Source: Ulota crispa (lineage: Eukaryota > Streptophyta > Bryopsida > Orthotrichales > Orthotrichaceae). Taken from it: a DNA stretch of 64,000 nt. Below, in pieces: positions 48,498-58,787 of this stretch. Under the pieces are notes generated by a model that was not told the DNA's origin, searched no databases, and saw only the letters and a list, made by a program, of their open reading frames with translations. Numbering within the stretch: the first letter of the stretch is position 1; every line of letters begins with the position of its first letter. The stretch covers positions 1,800,501 through 1,864,500 of the forward strand of contig OY987251.1 of assembly GCA_963920765.1 (NCBI GenBank). The letters run 5' to 3'. The translations under genes were made by a program, and so were the position numbers.

Positions 48498-48621
48498 GTA
48501 CGTGCCACTTCTATGCGTTGCATTCATTGCTTCTCCATCAGCATTTATTACCTAAGTCTTTATGTCAACTTTGAGTATTGTAGTCTAGATTTTGTGCATT
48601 CTCAAAGACATTTGTGTACAG

Positions 48622-49278
48622 GTAGCAACTAAGGCAGCATTGGATGATTTGCTTAAAGATTGTACTGTTGGACAATGTTCTATCAACCGCAGCAACTTAA
48701 CAAGTCAAGATTTACAATTGGTGAATTGGAAACCTAGCTATCTTGATGGGGAATGGGGCCCCTCTCGTATTCCAAGACTAACACCTCTCACGTATTGGAA
48801 CTGGGAGTGGATAGTGAAAGTATCTATGTTTTCGTTCATGGGGTGGGGTCTCTATACTGTGGGTGCTGCAAAAGAAGGGGAGGAGTTGTTAATGTTTGTG
48901 GGGCGATTGTTGACCCGGTCCAAGTTTAGGATCATGAAAGCCTTAGATTCACAATTTGTACACTATGCCATGCAACCTACAGCTAGTGTGTACCAAGACA
49001 GGGATGTAGAACATGGGAATGTAGTTGGATTCATCAATAGTTCCATGGGACGTGGGGACATTAGTAATGTCATTTGGGAGTATGCAGAATTGCCAAGGCT
49101 TTGGAACACGTCTAAATGGGGATACATAATGACCGTAGCATCCCGGGACATTACTAGCGGAGAGGAGCTATTTGCGCAAGTGCTACCCTATAAACCGATT
49201 AGATGCAAAGGATTTGGGAAATTATTTGTGTTTGGAGTTCTTCTCTCTTTGCATGATAATTTGCAAAAGCCCTTGTAG
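48622..49278 (+). CDS. SET-domain exon within the CACTA transposase gene
   Basis: Uninterrupted from VATKAALDDLL. It carries the SET landmarks in order: VSMFSFMGWGLYTVGAAKEG (GxGLFA...I..GE), ELLMFVGRLLT (.I..Y.G...), GNVVGFINSSMGRGDISNV (.....RFINHS..PN) and YIMTVASRDITSGEELFAQ (...A.RDI..GEEL..DY). SET proteins transfer methyl groups to lysine. Here the catalytic NHSC motif reads NSSM and the Tyr after GEEL is missing or shifted, so activity is doubtful. The frame is open over ~220 codons, unlike the stop-ridden TNP2 part. The last ~25 codons after LPYKP may be intron or read-through. The link to the TNP2 exons rests on order and strand only. Confidence 0.8.
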   Translation, partial: VATKAALDDLLKDCTVGQCSINRSNLTSQDLQLVNWKPSYLDGEWGPSRIPRLTPLTYWNWEWIVKVSMFSFMGWGLYTVGAAKEGEELLMFVGRLLTRSKFRIMKALDSQFVHYAMQPTASVYQDRDVEHGNVVGFINSSMGRGDISNVIWEYAELPRLWNTSKWGYIMTVASRDITSGEELFAQVLPYKPIRCKGFGKLFVFGVLLSLHDNLQKPL

Positions 49279-49751
49279 AACATGACTGCAAATAGTCATT
49301 GCTTCAACTAAGAAGTGATTCACCGTAGTCACATTTTGAAATTTATGTGACTACACTTAGTCATGTTAAGTGGATAATAGACTCATGTACTAGTCATATT
49401 TGCCAAATGACATGACTGACTTTAGTCATAATTATGAGCATATTTTCATAGAGTTCTTTAAAATGGAAACATTGTGGGGGAGTTGAGGAGAAAAATGATT
49501 TATTTTGTTCTCCATGTAGTTTATTAGACTTGCATTGACTATTGGATTAAGCAATAATAGAACCAGAATTTCTCAATGATTGTGGTTTCATTGCAAACTT
49601 GCATAGCCCTATTGGTTAGAAAAATGCATATGACTTGTGGGTAGTACATAAATGTGTATGTACTATACAAATATGCAAGTGCACCATATTGTCAATGTTC
49701 ACAATACTGATATGTAGAACAATCCTCACCAATGTAATTTTGGATGAACAG

Positions 49752-50978
49752 ACCAATCTAGACGTTGGGAGATGACATTATCAATGGTGTCACCACAGAG
49801 GGAACTAAGCTGCATGGCAATTCGGATGCAAATGGCGTAGATGAGGTGGACGCAATACAAATGATCACATAGTGTTTTCAACACTTTGATAATCCTCCAC
49901 ATTGTGAGGATTATATTGACTGCGATGATCCAGAATGTGCAGTGGAGCTAGAAGATGAGGCAGTGCAAAAGAGCATGGGTACAAGTGAGGAGGCCAAAGA
50001 CGCAAAGGATCTATTTGAACAATCCAGGATTCCCTTATATGCAGGTTCAAAGTCAAATTGTCTGGTGACCACACTCTTGCTCTTGAATTGTTTCTCAGTC
50101 TTTGGAGTTTCCAATGCATGTGCAAACAAAGCGCTAAAACTGTTGAAAGAGCTACTTCTTGAGAACAACACCTTACCTAAATTGCATTATGAAGCAAGGC
50201 GGTATTTGTCCAAACTAGGACTCTCCTATGACTCCATCCATTCTTGCAAAAATGGTTGTTGTTTGTTTTGACTGGGGTTGAAGAATGTAGTGGAGTGCTC
50301 GGTGTGTAGAGAATTTAGATACGTCCTAGGCAAGCCTAGATGTCCTAGGAAAGTTCTTTGTCATTTTCCACTCATCCCTCAATTGCGACGCATGTATCGG
50401 TGCAAGAAATTGGCCAAGTTGTGTACATGGCATGCAACTCGTACAAAGGAGGGGAGCAACGTGGAGTGCGTGCTAGATTTGCAAGCCTAGAAGCACATAG
50501 ACACCATGTACTTAGAGTTTGCAGCAAAGCCAAGAAACATTAGGCTTGGATTGGCATTGGACGATGTGAATCTGTTCTCGAACATGTTGCTTAGCCACTT
50601 GACCTGGCCGGTCATATTGTTGAACTATAACTTGCCCCCATGGTTAGTGACAAAGAGGTTCTTCTTGATGTTGTCGCTCATAATCCTGAGGAAGGAAAGC
50701 GTTACATCTAGCAACACTGATGTCTATTTGGCGCCGCTGCTAGAAGAACTAGCAGATCTATGGAAGGGTGTTGAGGCAGAAGACATGTTTGTTGTTGGTT
50801 CAAACAAGGACTTCTCAGTTCAAGCTGTACTCATGTGGTGCATTCACGATTTCCCAGCTTACGGGCTAGAGTCAGGGCAAGTCACAAAGGGGTACAGAGG
50901 TTGCCCAGAGTGCCGGCTTAGCGTGAGGAGTTGAAGATCTACCGCCCTTGCAAAAAATGTCTATCTAGGGCATTGCAG
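49752..50978 (+). pseudogene. CACTA TNP2 transposase, N-terminal half, with stops
   Basis: Clear TNP2 (PF02992) blocks: LFEQSRIPLYAGSKSNCL, ENNTLPKLHYEA, GLSYDSIHSCKNGCCLF, then KVLCHFPLIPQLRRMYRCKK and WHATRTK. These are followed by KHIDTMYLEFAAKPRNIRLG, LALDDVNLF, TWPVILLNYNLPPWL, VYLAPLLEELADLWKGVE, CIHDFPAYGLESG, TKGYRGCPEC and KNVYLGHCR. In-frame stops lie at about 49,759, 49,870, 50,269, 50,488 and 50,932. Two of them (50,269 and 50,488) stand where the family has Trp. The block ends at TTGCAG|GTACC and the next begins after ACCAG at 51,636, rejoining GHCR to YLRRDHPYRG in frame. Confidence 0.9.
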
Positions 50979-51635
50979 GTACCAGTGAAGAGATTACTAG
51001 CCCATGTTTTATGAAATACAATGTTAAGGAATTAAAGACCATTGAAGTGAAAGAGGAAGCTGTTTATGAAATATGTATAGTTACCGTAAGATTCATAGAA
51101 TAACATATATTGTAGTATATTCAACTCAAAACATCTAAAAGCATTGGTTAGTATGAGATAATTTACCCTAGTTAAATAGCCTAGAGAAATAAGAGTTGTG
51201 GAGATTCAAAGTCTTGCTTGTTGCTCTCTTATTCAAATTGATTTAAATACATGACCTATAATGGGGAGGTATTTGAAATTGGTCCATAATGATTGCTACT
51301 AGAACAATGGTCATGTATTTTGTATGCTTATTAATGAGTGTCATGGATCTTAGCATGTACATCCATAAACCATATAATGAGGATTTTTTTTTGAAGAATG
51401 AACTGACTAGGAATACACTGGCAAAATGTATCTCATGTATAATGTAACTTTGCTTAGAAACAAAAAGAGTGAAGTTACAAAAAAGCGTATGGTAATGAAA
51501 ATATGCTTTCCATAGTCGCTTGTATTAGAATACAGTGACATCAAATGTAGTATGTCAAATCTGCAGCCATAGATGAAAACCCTTATTTACTAAGCTGTAC
51601 ACTTTGAACTTGGAATGATTGATCTCTCTAACCAG

Positions 51636-51866
51636 GTACCTTAGAAGAGATCATCCGTACCGGGGTATGAGATTGGATTCCAATGGAACCGTGGAGGTAG
51701 AGTTACCCCAAAGGCCATGACAAGCGCTAATATCAAGAAGTATGCACTACAGAGGAGCGATTGGGTTAGGGCATCAACCCTAAACAAACCAAATGCACCA
51801 AGTGGCCTGGTTCATACCATTGGTGTGAAACGGTTGATAGCCTTCTACCGCCTTCCATATTGGGAG
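51636..51866 (+). pseudogene. CACTA TNP2 transposase, middle exon
   Basis: YLRRDHPYRGMRLDSNGTVE corresponds to the RRFLP..HP.R.....FDG.VE part of TNP2, and the exon ends in RLIAFYRLPYWE, the family's F.ELPYW. The donor GAG|GTAATT is likely. The frame is open. The continuation LRHNLDVMHIEKN of the family resumes at 52,926 as VLDPMHCKKNL. Confidence 0.8.
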
Positions 51867-52512
51867 GTAATTCTTGACCACATTGCTGAAGATGATGATG
51901 TATAATAAGTGCTCAATACACCTTTTGCTTGTACATGTCATCATGTTAATAGTTCACTTGTGGCACATGGAGAGGAATAGTAACTCTTATGCATCCACAA
52001 GAGTGTCACCATCAATGAGGAAGTAGAGAACTTGGCTCGCTAGTGACAGTCATAAAATTATAGATTATGACTGCCACAAGTACCAACAAAATATGTAAGT
52101 GACTAGAACTAGTATCATTGTTGGTGGGAATGACTGGGGGATCACTCAGTGACTTGTTGTAGTCATATCCCTAAAGATAATGACTACCAAGAGTTGTAGT
52201 TTTAGATACCATGACTACGAGGAGTCAATTGTATGGATGATATGACTACCAGAATACATTTACATTAGGAAGAATTTGAGCCCTCCAAGGGGCTGCAAGT
52301 TTGTTTGTTCCCAATGCTGAGAACCAGCCCCTGCTGGTCGTCAGAAAAGAATAATTTTTTTTTTACTTTTTTAATTGTAGCATCTGACGTGGTCAACATT
52401 TGACCAAGTCAGCTAGCCCATGTGGAAGTGTTCCCATGGTTTGGGGGAATGGACCCAAAGTTCCCATGGTTTTGGGGAAGTGGCCCATTCTTGGGTCCAA
52501 ATCCCTCCTAAT

Positions 52513-52666
52513 TACTAGAAGAAAACTGCGTTAGAATTCACTAAAAATGTAAGGTAGTTTATGTTGAGTTCCATGTTTCCAACGCAAAATTTTGCGTTGG
52601 AAACATGGAACTCAACATAAACTACCTTACATTTTTAGTGGATTAAATCGCAGTTTTCTACTAGTG
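52513..52666. mobile_element. 154-bp palindromic CACTA-type MITE
   Basis: Ends TACTAGAAGAAAACTGCG and, from the right, CACTAGTAGAAAACTGCG, flanked by AAT on both sides (52,510-52,512 and 52,667-52,669). The interior is an almost perfect palindrome centred at CGCAAAATTTTGCG. The 3-bp duplication and CACTAGTAGAAAA end put it with the larger element at 55,839. It sits in an apparent intron of the transposase gene. Confidence 0.85.
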
Positions 52667-52925
52667 AATGCACCATCCAAATGACCCTAAACCCTAAACC
52701 CATAAGCAATGATAGTGCTCATTGTAAAGGATAATTTACTTCAGAATTGTAAGTTATGTGTATGATTGAACGATGTTTATGCATAGGATAGTTGTCTAAG
52801 GTTCAAATTTAAAAATAGCGTAATGTTGGATGCATTGCCTAAACCTTACTGCATAATGTCTTTGCAATTGTACCACGCGGTGGTACTAATGAGACACAGT
52901 TGCCTCAATAGGGTCTTTTGATTAG

Positions 52926-53815
52926 ACACGTGCTAGATCCCATGCACTGCAAGAAGAATTTGTGTGAGAATATATTGAAGAACATTTGGGGATCCAAGGA
53001 CACTTTGAAGGTTTGTTTTGACATGTAGGAGGCTGGGATTAGGCCTCATCTTCACCCGATGCCAAGGAGGGCGCATGGATTGATGGTGTTACCACTTGCA
53101 CCATACATACTCACTAGGGTGGAGAAGAATACATTCTTTGGTATCTTGCTAACCTTGAAGAAGGCAACAAACTATGTTGGGCAGTTGGCAAAGAAAGTCA
53201 CCATAGATGGGGAGTTAAGGGGCCTAAGGTCTCATGACCATCACGTTCTACTGCAGTAAATACTACCACTATGCATGAGGATGTTGCTGAATAGAGATGT
53301 CAGATTAGCCATTATGAAAGCGAGCCGTATATTTGTGCAGCTATGCGCAAAATTTGTAGATCCTTTGTTGATGCCAGCATTGTTAGAGGAGACCGGTGAA
53401 ATGGTGTGCATGCTGGAGAAAGTATTTCCACCGACGCTCTTTGACGTCATGACGCACTTACCAATCCACTTGGTACAGCAATTGGATAAATGCGGACCGG
53501 TTCACACAAGGTGGATGTACCCTGTTGAACGATATTTGAAAGTGCTGAACGGCTATGTGAAACAACAAGCCCAACTCGAAGGTTCCATGGCAAGTGGATA
53601 TACTACGGATCAAGCATTGGGATTTTATATAGAGTACATGCAAAACTGCAGCGCCACGGAACGGAGAATTTGGGATGACATAGAAGAGCTTGCAATGAGT
53701 AGCAAGAGGCCGGAAGGAAACGGGCAGCGTATAATCTTGAATCCATCAATGTGAGATTGGATCTACGAGTTTGTGCTGGAGAATACAGAGCCTCTCCAAT
53801 CGTTTAGGGAGTAAG
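52926..53815 (+). pseudogene. CACTA TNP2 transposase, C-terminal core and DUF4218-like domain
   Basis: VLDPMHCKKNLCENILKNIW (family: DVMHIEKNVCD....LL), then GIRPHLHP, GLRSHDHHVLLQ followed by a stop where the family has Q, ILPLCMRMLL, VRLAIMKASRIF, VFPPTLFDVMTHLPIHLVQQ, CGPVHTRWMYPVERYLKVLN, GYVKQQAQLEGSMASGY. The latter half is the DUF4218 (PF13960) signature FPPSFFDIM.HL..HL...GPV..RWMYPFERY.K.LK.YV.N...PEGSI. Stops at 53,029, 53,257 and 53,753 break the frame. Confidence 0.88.
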
Positions 53816-54237
53816 TGATTTCATGCTTGCATGTGTTTACAAACACTTACAATTATGTCCAAGTCTGTATTGCACCTTCAAAGTTTTGTAAAATGATAAA
53901 GCCGTTATATACCTAAATCCTAAATTTTTGTATTTGAGGACTTGTAGTAGGGCATTCACTACATGTAGTGAAGGATAAACCCAGATTATGACTAGTGATA
54001 GTTATACTACTGCCTATAATCATCACCTCACTCAAAGGGTCCAATTTTTGTACCCATGACTACCCCTCTATGACTGCACATAGTCATATGCCCTATGATC
54101 CCCCCCCTTCATTTGCTTTCTGCTTCAATGGAAATAGCTCCTTTGAAGTCAAGTTCAAATAGAATTATCATTGTTAGTACTAGGAGTAAACCTCTTCAAA
54201 ATGTCAATGCAAAATAGACATATTAATAGAAGTTAGT

Positions 54238-54987
54238 GCATGGAATGTTAGTGAGTATGTGCAAGACATGGCAGCACAAGGAATAGCAAAAGCGCAACAT
54301 TGGCAAGAGAACCGGCAGAGGGCCATGCCACATCTTGCAATCATGGAGGAAGTCACGTTTAGATCATGGCTGGCTCAAGTGGTGGAGTTGAAGATACAAG
54401 CACAAGAAGAAGTGCATGTGGATGTTTGGGCGCTAACAAAGCCACTGTCCATGTATGCAAAGTCATATTGCGCCATGTACGCGTATGGGAACCACATCCA
54501 AACGCGATCTGCAAAGGCGGACCTGAATATGTATGATAGCGGCATAGCAGCCAATTTTTCTCAGTCATGCCAATCAAGCCATAGGGACCAGAATATGAGA
54601 ACTGCAGATTTGGAGTATATTGGGTGGGTAGACCAAATTTTGGGCGTTGACTACATTCATTTTCAAATCAATATGTTGGACTACTCATGGGTGAAATTGA
54701 CATGCGAGGCTCTAATGCAACAATGAAGAAGGACGCATATGGATTTACCATAGTGAGGTTTGAGCGTCTCATTCCCCACTTTGCAGATTCATTTGCATTT
54801 CTCTTGCATGCATGTCAAATTTTTTTTGGACAACTTGGGCAATGCAGGGTGGAAGTTGGTTTTACATACAAAGCCTAGAGGCATGAGAACGGGGGCGGCA
54901 TGGAATGACAGCCAAGAAGTTCAACACTTGAGCATTGGTGATGGCAGTGCCCTTGAAAGGACAACGCAAGAGGAACAGATGCATTAG
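54238..54987 (+). pseudogene. DUF4216-like domain of the CACTA transposase gene, two frameshifts
   Basis: EVTFRSWLAQVVELK (F..WF...V), ALTKPLSMYAKSYCAMYAYG and NHIQTRSAKADLNMYDSGIA (YNGYRFHTK.RD....QNSGV). Then YIGWVDQILGVDYIHF (YYGVL.DIIEL.Y), MKKDAYGFTIVRFERLI (.KD.FGFTLVNF.RL) and GNAGWKLVLHTKPRGM (...GW.VV...KPR). This is PF13952-like text from start to end. Frame changes occur near 54,690-54,700 and within the run of eight T at about 54,820. Confidence 0.85.
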
Positions 54988-55008
54988 CCGTGCACTAGTG
55001 TAGACCCT

Positions 55009-55248
55009 TTGGCAAAAGGCAGGGTCTTGACAAGCGAGGAAGTGAGAGCAGAGATGGCAACTGTAGTAGATACTGAAGAAGAGGATGAAGAAATGGGAGC
55101 CAAAAAAGGAGGGGGGTACACAAGCGATTTGACAAAGGAGGCAACGAAGCGCAAGAAGAGGATGTTGACAACGACTATGAATGAGCCATTCACCAATGAC
55201 ATGGCACATCAAGATGATATACATGGGCTTGCAACCATATTGTCATAG
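55009..55248 (+). CDS. Charged C-terminal tail of the CACTA protein (uncertain)
   Basis: An 80-codon open frame directly after the DUF4216 block: SEEVRAEMATVVDTEEEDEE, then KRKKR. Acidic then basic tails are common at the end of TNP2-type proteins. It may be the last exon of the same gene or chance; nothing else identifies it. Confidence 0.4.
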   Translation: MAKGRVLTSEEVRAEMATVVDTEEEDEEMGAKKGGGYTSDLTKEATKRKKRMLTTTMNEPFTNDMAHQDDIHGLATILS

Positions 55249-55718
55249 CAAGAATATGGTTACAACCCCATGTAACACTTCACATCAAATTAGGAACTTA
55301 CACATATTTAGTTCCTATTAGGTACATCTGGTTTTCTTCCCCCATCAGGTTTCTAGATTTTTCCCCTAAAAAGGGGTTTTTTCACACACGTATACATTGT
55401 ATCATTTCCCATTACTAAACCCAACAACTTGGGCCGCACCTGGTTTGCTAAACCCCAAACCCACTTTCGTAGCAAGAACATAATGTTGAGATGAGCTCCA
55501 CAAGATGTATGTAATGGGCCTTGGAACTTATAGATATTTCATAGCATACCAGCATTGTGAATAGCAAGAATTAAATTTATTACAAATAGAGAGAAGAAAG
55601 TAAAATGTTGTAAATGGAAATCAATCAAATGTCAATATTCCATAGGGTGCAACCCATAGATGACAATCAAACTTTAAGTATAAACTCATGTGAATAACCA
55701 TACAAAATACTTCCTAAA

Positions 55719-55740
55719 CCCTAAACCCCTAAACCCTAAG
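55719..55740. repeat. Short telomere-like CCCTAAA run
   Basis: About three CCCTAAA units in CTAAACCCTAAACCCCTAAAC, with a second short run at 52,684-52,705. Too short for a telomere. Confidence 0.5.
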
Positions 55741-56079
55741 AAGAAAAGACCCCTGAACCCTAAACTTGATGAAATCTAAAGACACCAAACCCCTAAACCT
55801 TGAACACCCCCAAACCTCACAGATTTTCAATGTGTACACACTACTAGAAAATTTAGCGCAAAATCAATAGAAAATCAACTAGAAACTATTGTTTTTTTGT
55901 GGCTTTGGACATGTTAGTTTGGATACTTTTCAACACAAGTTTGTTGTTTTTTTGTTAATTTTTGTTGATTTTCTATTCATTTTTTGTTGATTTTATGTTG
56001 ATTTTTTATAATAATTTTATTATAATTTTTTATTTTAAAAAAATATATATACGGAATTTGATAATAAAAAGACCAAAAT

Positions 56080-56265
56080 AAACCAGGGCGTACAGCTCCA
56101 ACCGCCTGGCTACCCAGCAGCCACAGCCGAAGGGCAGCGCAAGGCCACCGGACAGCCGCAATAGCAGCGCTGGCTTTAGAGCACCGGGGCAAGGGGTCAA
56201 ACTCCTGACCTTGGGCTTAGCACTAGAGTGCCCTCCAAGGCCACCCACAACCACTCCACCATCCA
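56080..56265 (-). mobile_element. Probable tRNA-derived SINE
   Basis: A GC-rich island in very AT-rich sequence. On the minus strand, TGGTGGAGTGG at 56,261-56,251 fits the pol III box A (TRGYNNARNNGG). GAGTTTGACCCC follows about 47 nt later (56,204-56,193) and approximates box B (GGTTCRANNCC). A GC-rich body and a T/A-rich 3' end follow. No target duplication was identified. Confidence 0.45.
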
Positions 56266-57539
56266 TGCTCACATGTGCACATAGTAATATTAACACACTT
56301 ATTTGTACACTATGCTATGATCATTTCTAATTACATTGTAAAGCCAGTAAACTTTGGAGGCTATTTTGACCTTGAAAAAGATTATTTTCCAGAAAACTTA
56401 AAACACAAAAAAGTTGGTAAATGTAGTGTACATTCACCTCCAACAATTTTTTAAGATTTTAAATTTTTAATCAAAAGTTATAAGCAAAAATCAGAGAAGG
56501 TGTTCAAAAATTTAAAAATAATAATTATTTTCACCCTTTTGATTTTGTTTACAACTTTTGATTGTAATTCAAAAATCTCAAAAAAATTGTTGCAAGTGAA
56601 TATTAGCTTAATTTTTAAATTTTTATAGTGCTAATTTTTTTGAAAACAAAAACCTTATTATGTTAAAGTAGCCTCCATAGTTTGCAAGCTTTAAAAAACA
56701 TGAAATTAAGAAAAGGCATGAGAATCAAACCTTGCAATTATGAAATCAAAATTTTATAAAATTTTAAATATTTTTGAATATTTTTTAAAGGTTCTACAAA
56801 TATTTCATATGAGTTTATTTATTTTGTTTGATTTAGTAAAAAAAAAAAAAGTAGAAATGCACTTCATTGCTTTCAAAATATCAAATTTACATCTCAAATA
56901 TTTAAAACATAAAAACACTCCATAATTTTTTTAGAAGTATCAATTATACTTCTCAAATTTTGGGAAAATATTCAAAGTGCTCTTCTACTTTGAAATGTCA
57001 AATATATTCTTGTGTTATTTGAATTGAAAAAATCACCTTTGATTTTTGTAAAATTGTGAATTGAAGTATATCCATGGTTTTCATAAAACACAAATATATT
57101 TGATAATTTAAAATAGTTGAGGAGAATTTTTAATATTTTCCCAGCATATTAGAGGCATTGCTAATATTTTTGCAAAAAGCCAAGGGTATATTTGATACTT
57201 TTAATCTTTGAGGGACATATATGATTTTATGAAAGAATTGAGGGGCATTTTTTGTATTTTTTTCATAAAGTAATTTTGGTATTTAAAACAACAAATGTTG
57301 TACATTTTATACAAAATTTTGTTGAATTAATTAAGTTGTGTCCAAAAGTGTCCAAATCAACAAAAATCTGTTGATTTTTTGTTGTTTTGGTCATGTTTTT
57401 AGAAGACTTAAATTCAAGGCTACTTATGTTAAATCATAACAAATTGTGAAAAATGGAGAAAAAAGCCACATTCAATATTCTAAAAGAATTTTTTTTGAAA
57501 ACTTTTTTTATTTTTTAAAACTTCAAAACATTTTCATAC

Positions 57540-58205
57540 AGTCCAAAAAGATTCTAGAAAGATTTAAAAAACAACCCAAACTATTCTAATAGTTTATTAT
57601 GAAAAAATATTTTAAATTATTTTAATGAATTTCAAAAAGATCCTGAAACAACTCTAATTGAGTTTAAGAGACTCTATTTTGATGAAGATTTTGAAGTAAT
57701 TTTTCAAATTTCATAGTTAAAGATTTCGAAATGGTTCTCAAGATTCTAAAGAAGATTCTCAAAGATTCCAAAAAGATTCTCAAAGGTTCCTTAAAAACTT
57801 CAATAGATTCTCAAAGGTTTTCAAAGGTTCCCAAAGATTTTTTTAAAAACTAGGAAAAATTCTCAAAGATTCCAAAAAGATTCTTAAAGAATCCTAAAAG
57901 CTTCTCAATGATTCTCAATATTTTTTGATATTCTCAAAGATTCCAAAAATATTCTCAAAGATTCTTAGAGATTCCAAAAGATCCTCATAGATTCCAAAAA
58001 GATTCCAAAAGAACCTTAAAGAATCTTAAAAGATTTGCAAAGATTTCTCAAAATTTTCAAATATGCTCAAAGATTCCAAAAAGATTTTCAAAGATTCTAA
58101 AGAATCCAAGAAGATTCTCAAAGATTCCAAAAGATCCTCAGAGGTTCTCAAAGATTCCAAAATGATTCTTAAAGGTTCCAAAAAAAATTCTAAAAGATTC
58201 TAAAT
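57540..58205. repeat. AAAGATTCCAAAAAGATTCTC tandem repeat
   Basis: Roughly 20-25-bp variants of CAAAGATTCTCAAAGATTCC fill the right part of the nested CACTA element, where transposase-binding subterminal repeats are usual for the superfamily. Confidence 0.75.
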
Positions 58206-58787
58206 TTTTTGTTGATTTAGTCGATAGTGTCCAAACCATCAAAACGTAAGTAGTTTTTTTCAAAGTTTTGTTAAATTTGTCAAATAGTGTGGGCAAGTCC
58301 CCAAAACAACAAGAAATTGTTGATTTTCTATTGTTTTGGACGAAGTTTTCTACTAGTGACAATAATGTAACGCATAAATCAAACATGCACATAATGTTGT
58401 CCCTAAGCTAGACGACCCCTAAACCCCCTCCCCCACCTCCTAAAACTGCCCACTCTAAAACAATAAATAAATGAAAACCCCTAAATTACAAGGTCCCTAA
58501 ATCCAATCTGGCTTGGGCCCTTCTTCACCCAAAAAGGTATATGACTACCGGCAGTCATGTAGTCAAGAACCCTAGTCATAACTACTCACTAAATCTTGAG
58601 AACATGTTTCTAATGACGTTCCCCTTGAGGTCTCCAAAAAATCTCAGTCACATTGACAATGTTATGACTAGATCATGACTATGACTAGGAGGCCTACACC
58701 ACATGACTGATGGGTTGCCCATTTCAGTGAAATGTGATTGTAGAGTCATAGTACCCTAGTCATAAAATGGCCTTTTCCTTGTAGTGG

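Larger units (their letters stand above)
55839..58358. mobile_element. Nested non-autonomous CACTA element, 2.5 kb
   Basis: Starts CACTACTAGAAAA and ends TTTTCTACTAGTG, with the target triplet ACA on both sides (55,836-55,838 and 58,359-58,361). The subterminal regions carry direct and inverted GTTGATTTTCTATTG-type repeats. No transposase inside. It contains a GC-rich tRNA-like segment and a GATTC tandem repeat. Confidence 0.88.
48025..58786 (+). mobile_element. Large CACTA (En/Spm) element with SET-domain and TNP2 transposase exons, decayed
   Basis: The right terminus TTTTCCTTGTAGTG ends at 58,786; its complement begins with the canonical CACTACAAGGAAAA. Coding blocks run on the plus strand in the order transposase-associated domain, SET domain, TNP2 core, DUF4218, DUF4216, charged tail. 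Short ATGACTA/TAGTCAT motifs cluster near 48,030-48,150, 49,270-49,440, 52,040-52,260, 53,945-54,090 and 58,540-58,770. The left terminus was not found, so the start given is the first motif cluster. Two smaller CACTA-type elements are nested inside. Multiple stops show this copy is inactive. Confidence 0.8.

Noticed and set aside
49752-53815. Reassigned stop codons (UAR = Gln, known in some ulvophyte algae) to explain stops in TNP2
   Set aside because: The CFAP57-like exons use CAA/CAG for Gln with no internal stop, two TNP2 stops sit at Trp sites, and one is TGA. Decay explains them better.
55719-55740. Telomere or subtelomere
   Set aside because: Only about three CCCTAAA units, and further short CCCTAAA-like phrases nearby look like TE sequence.
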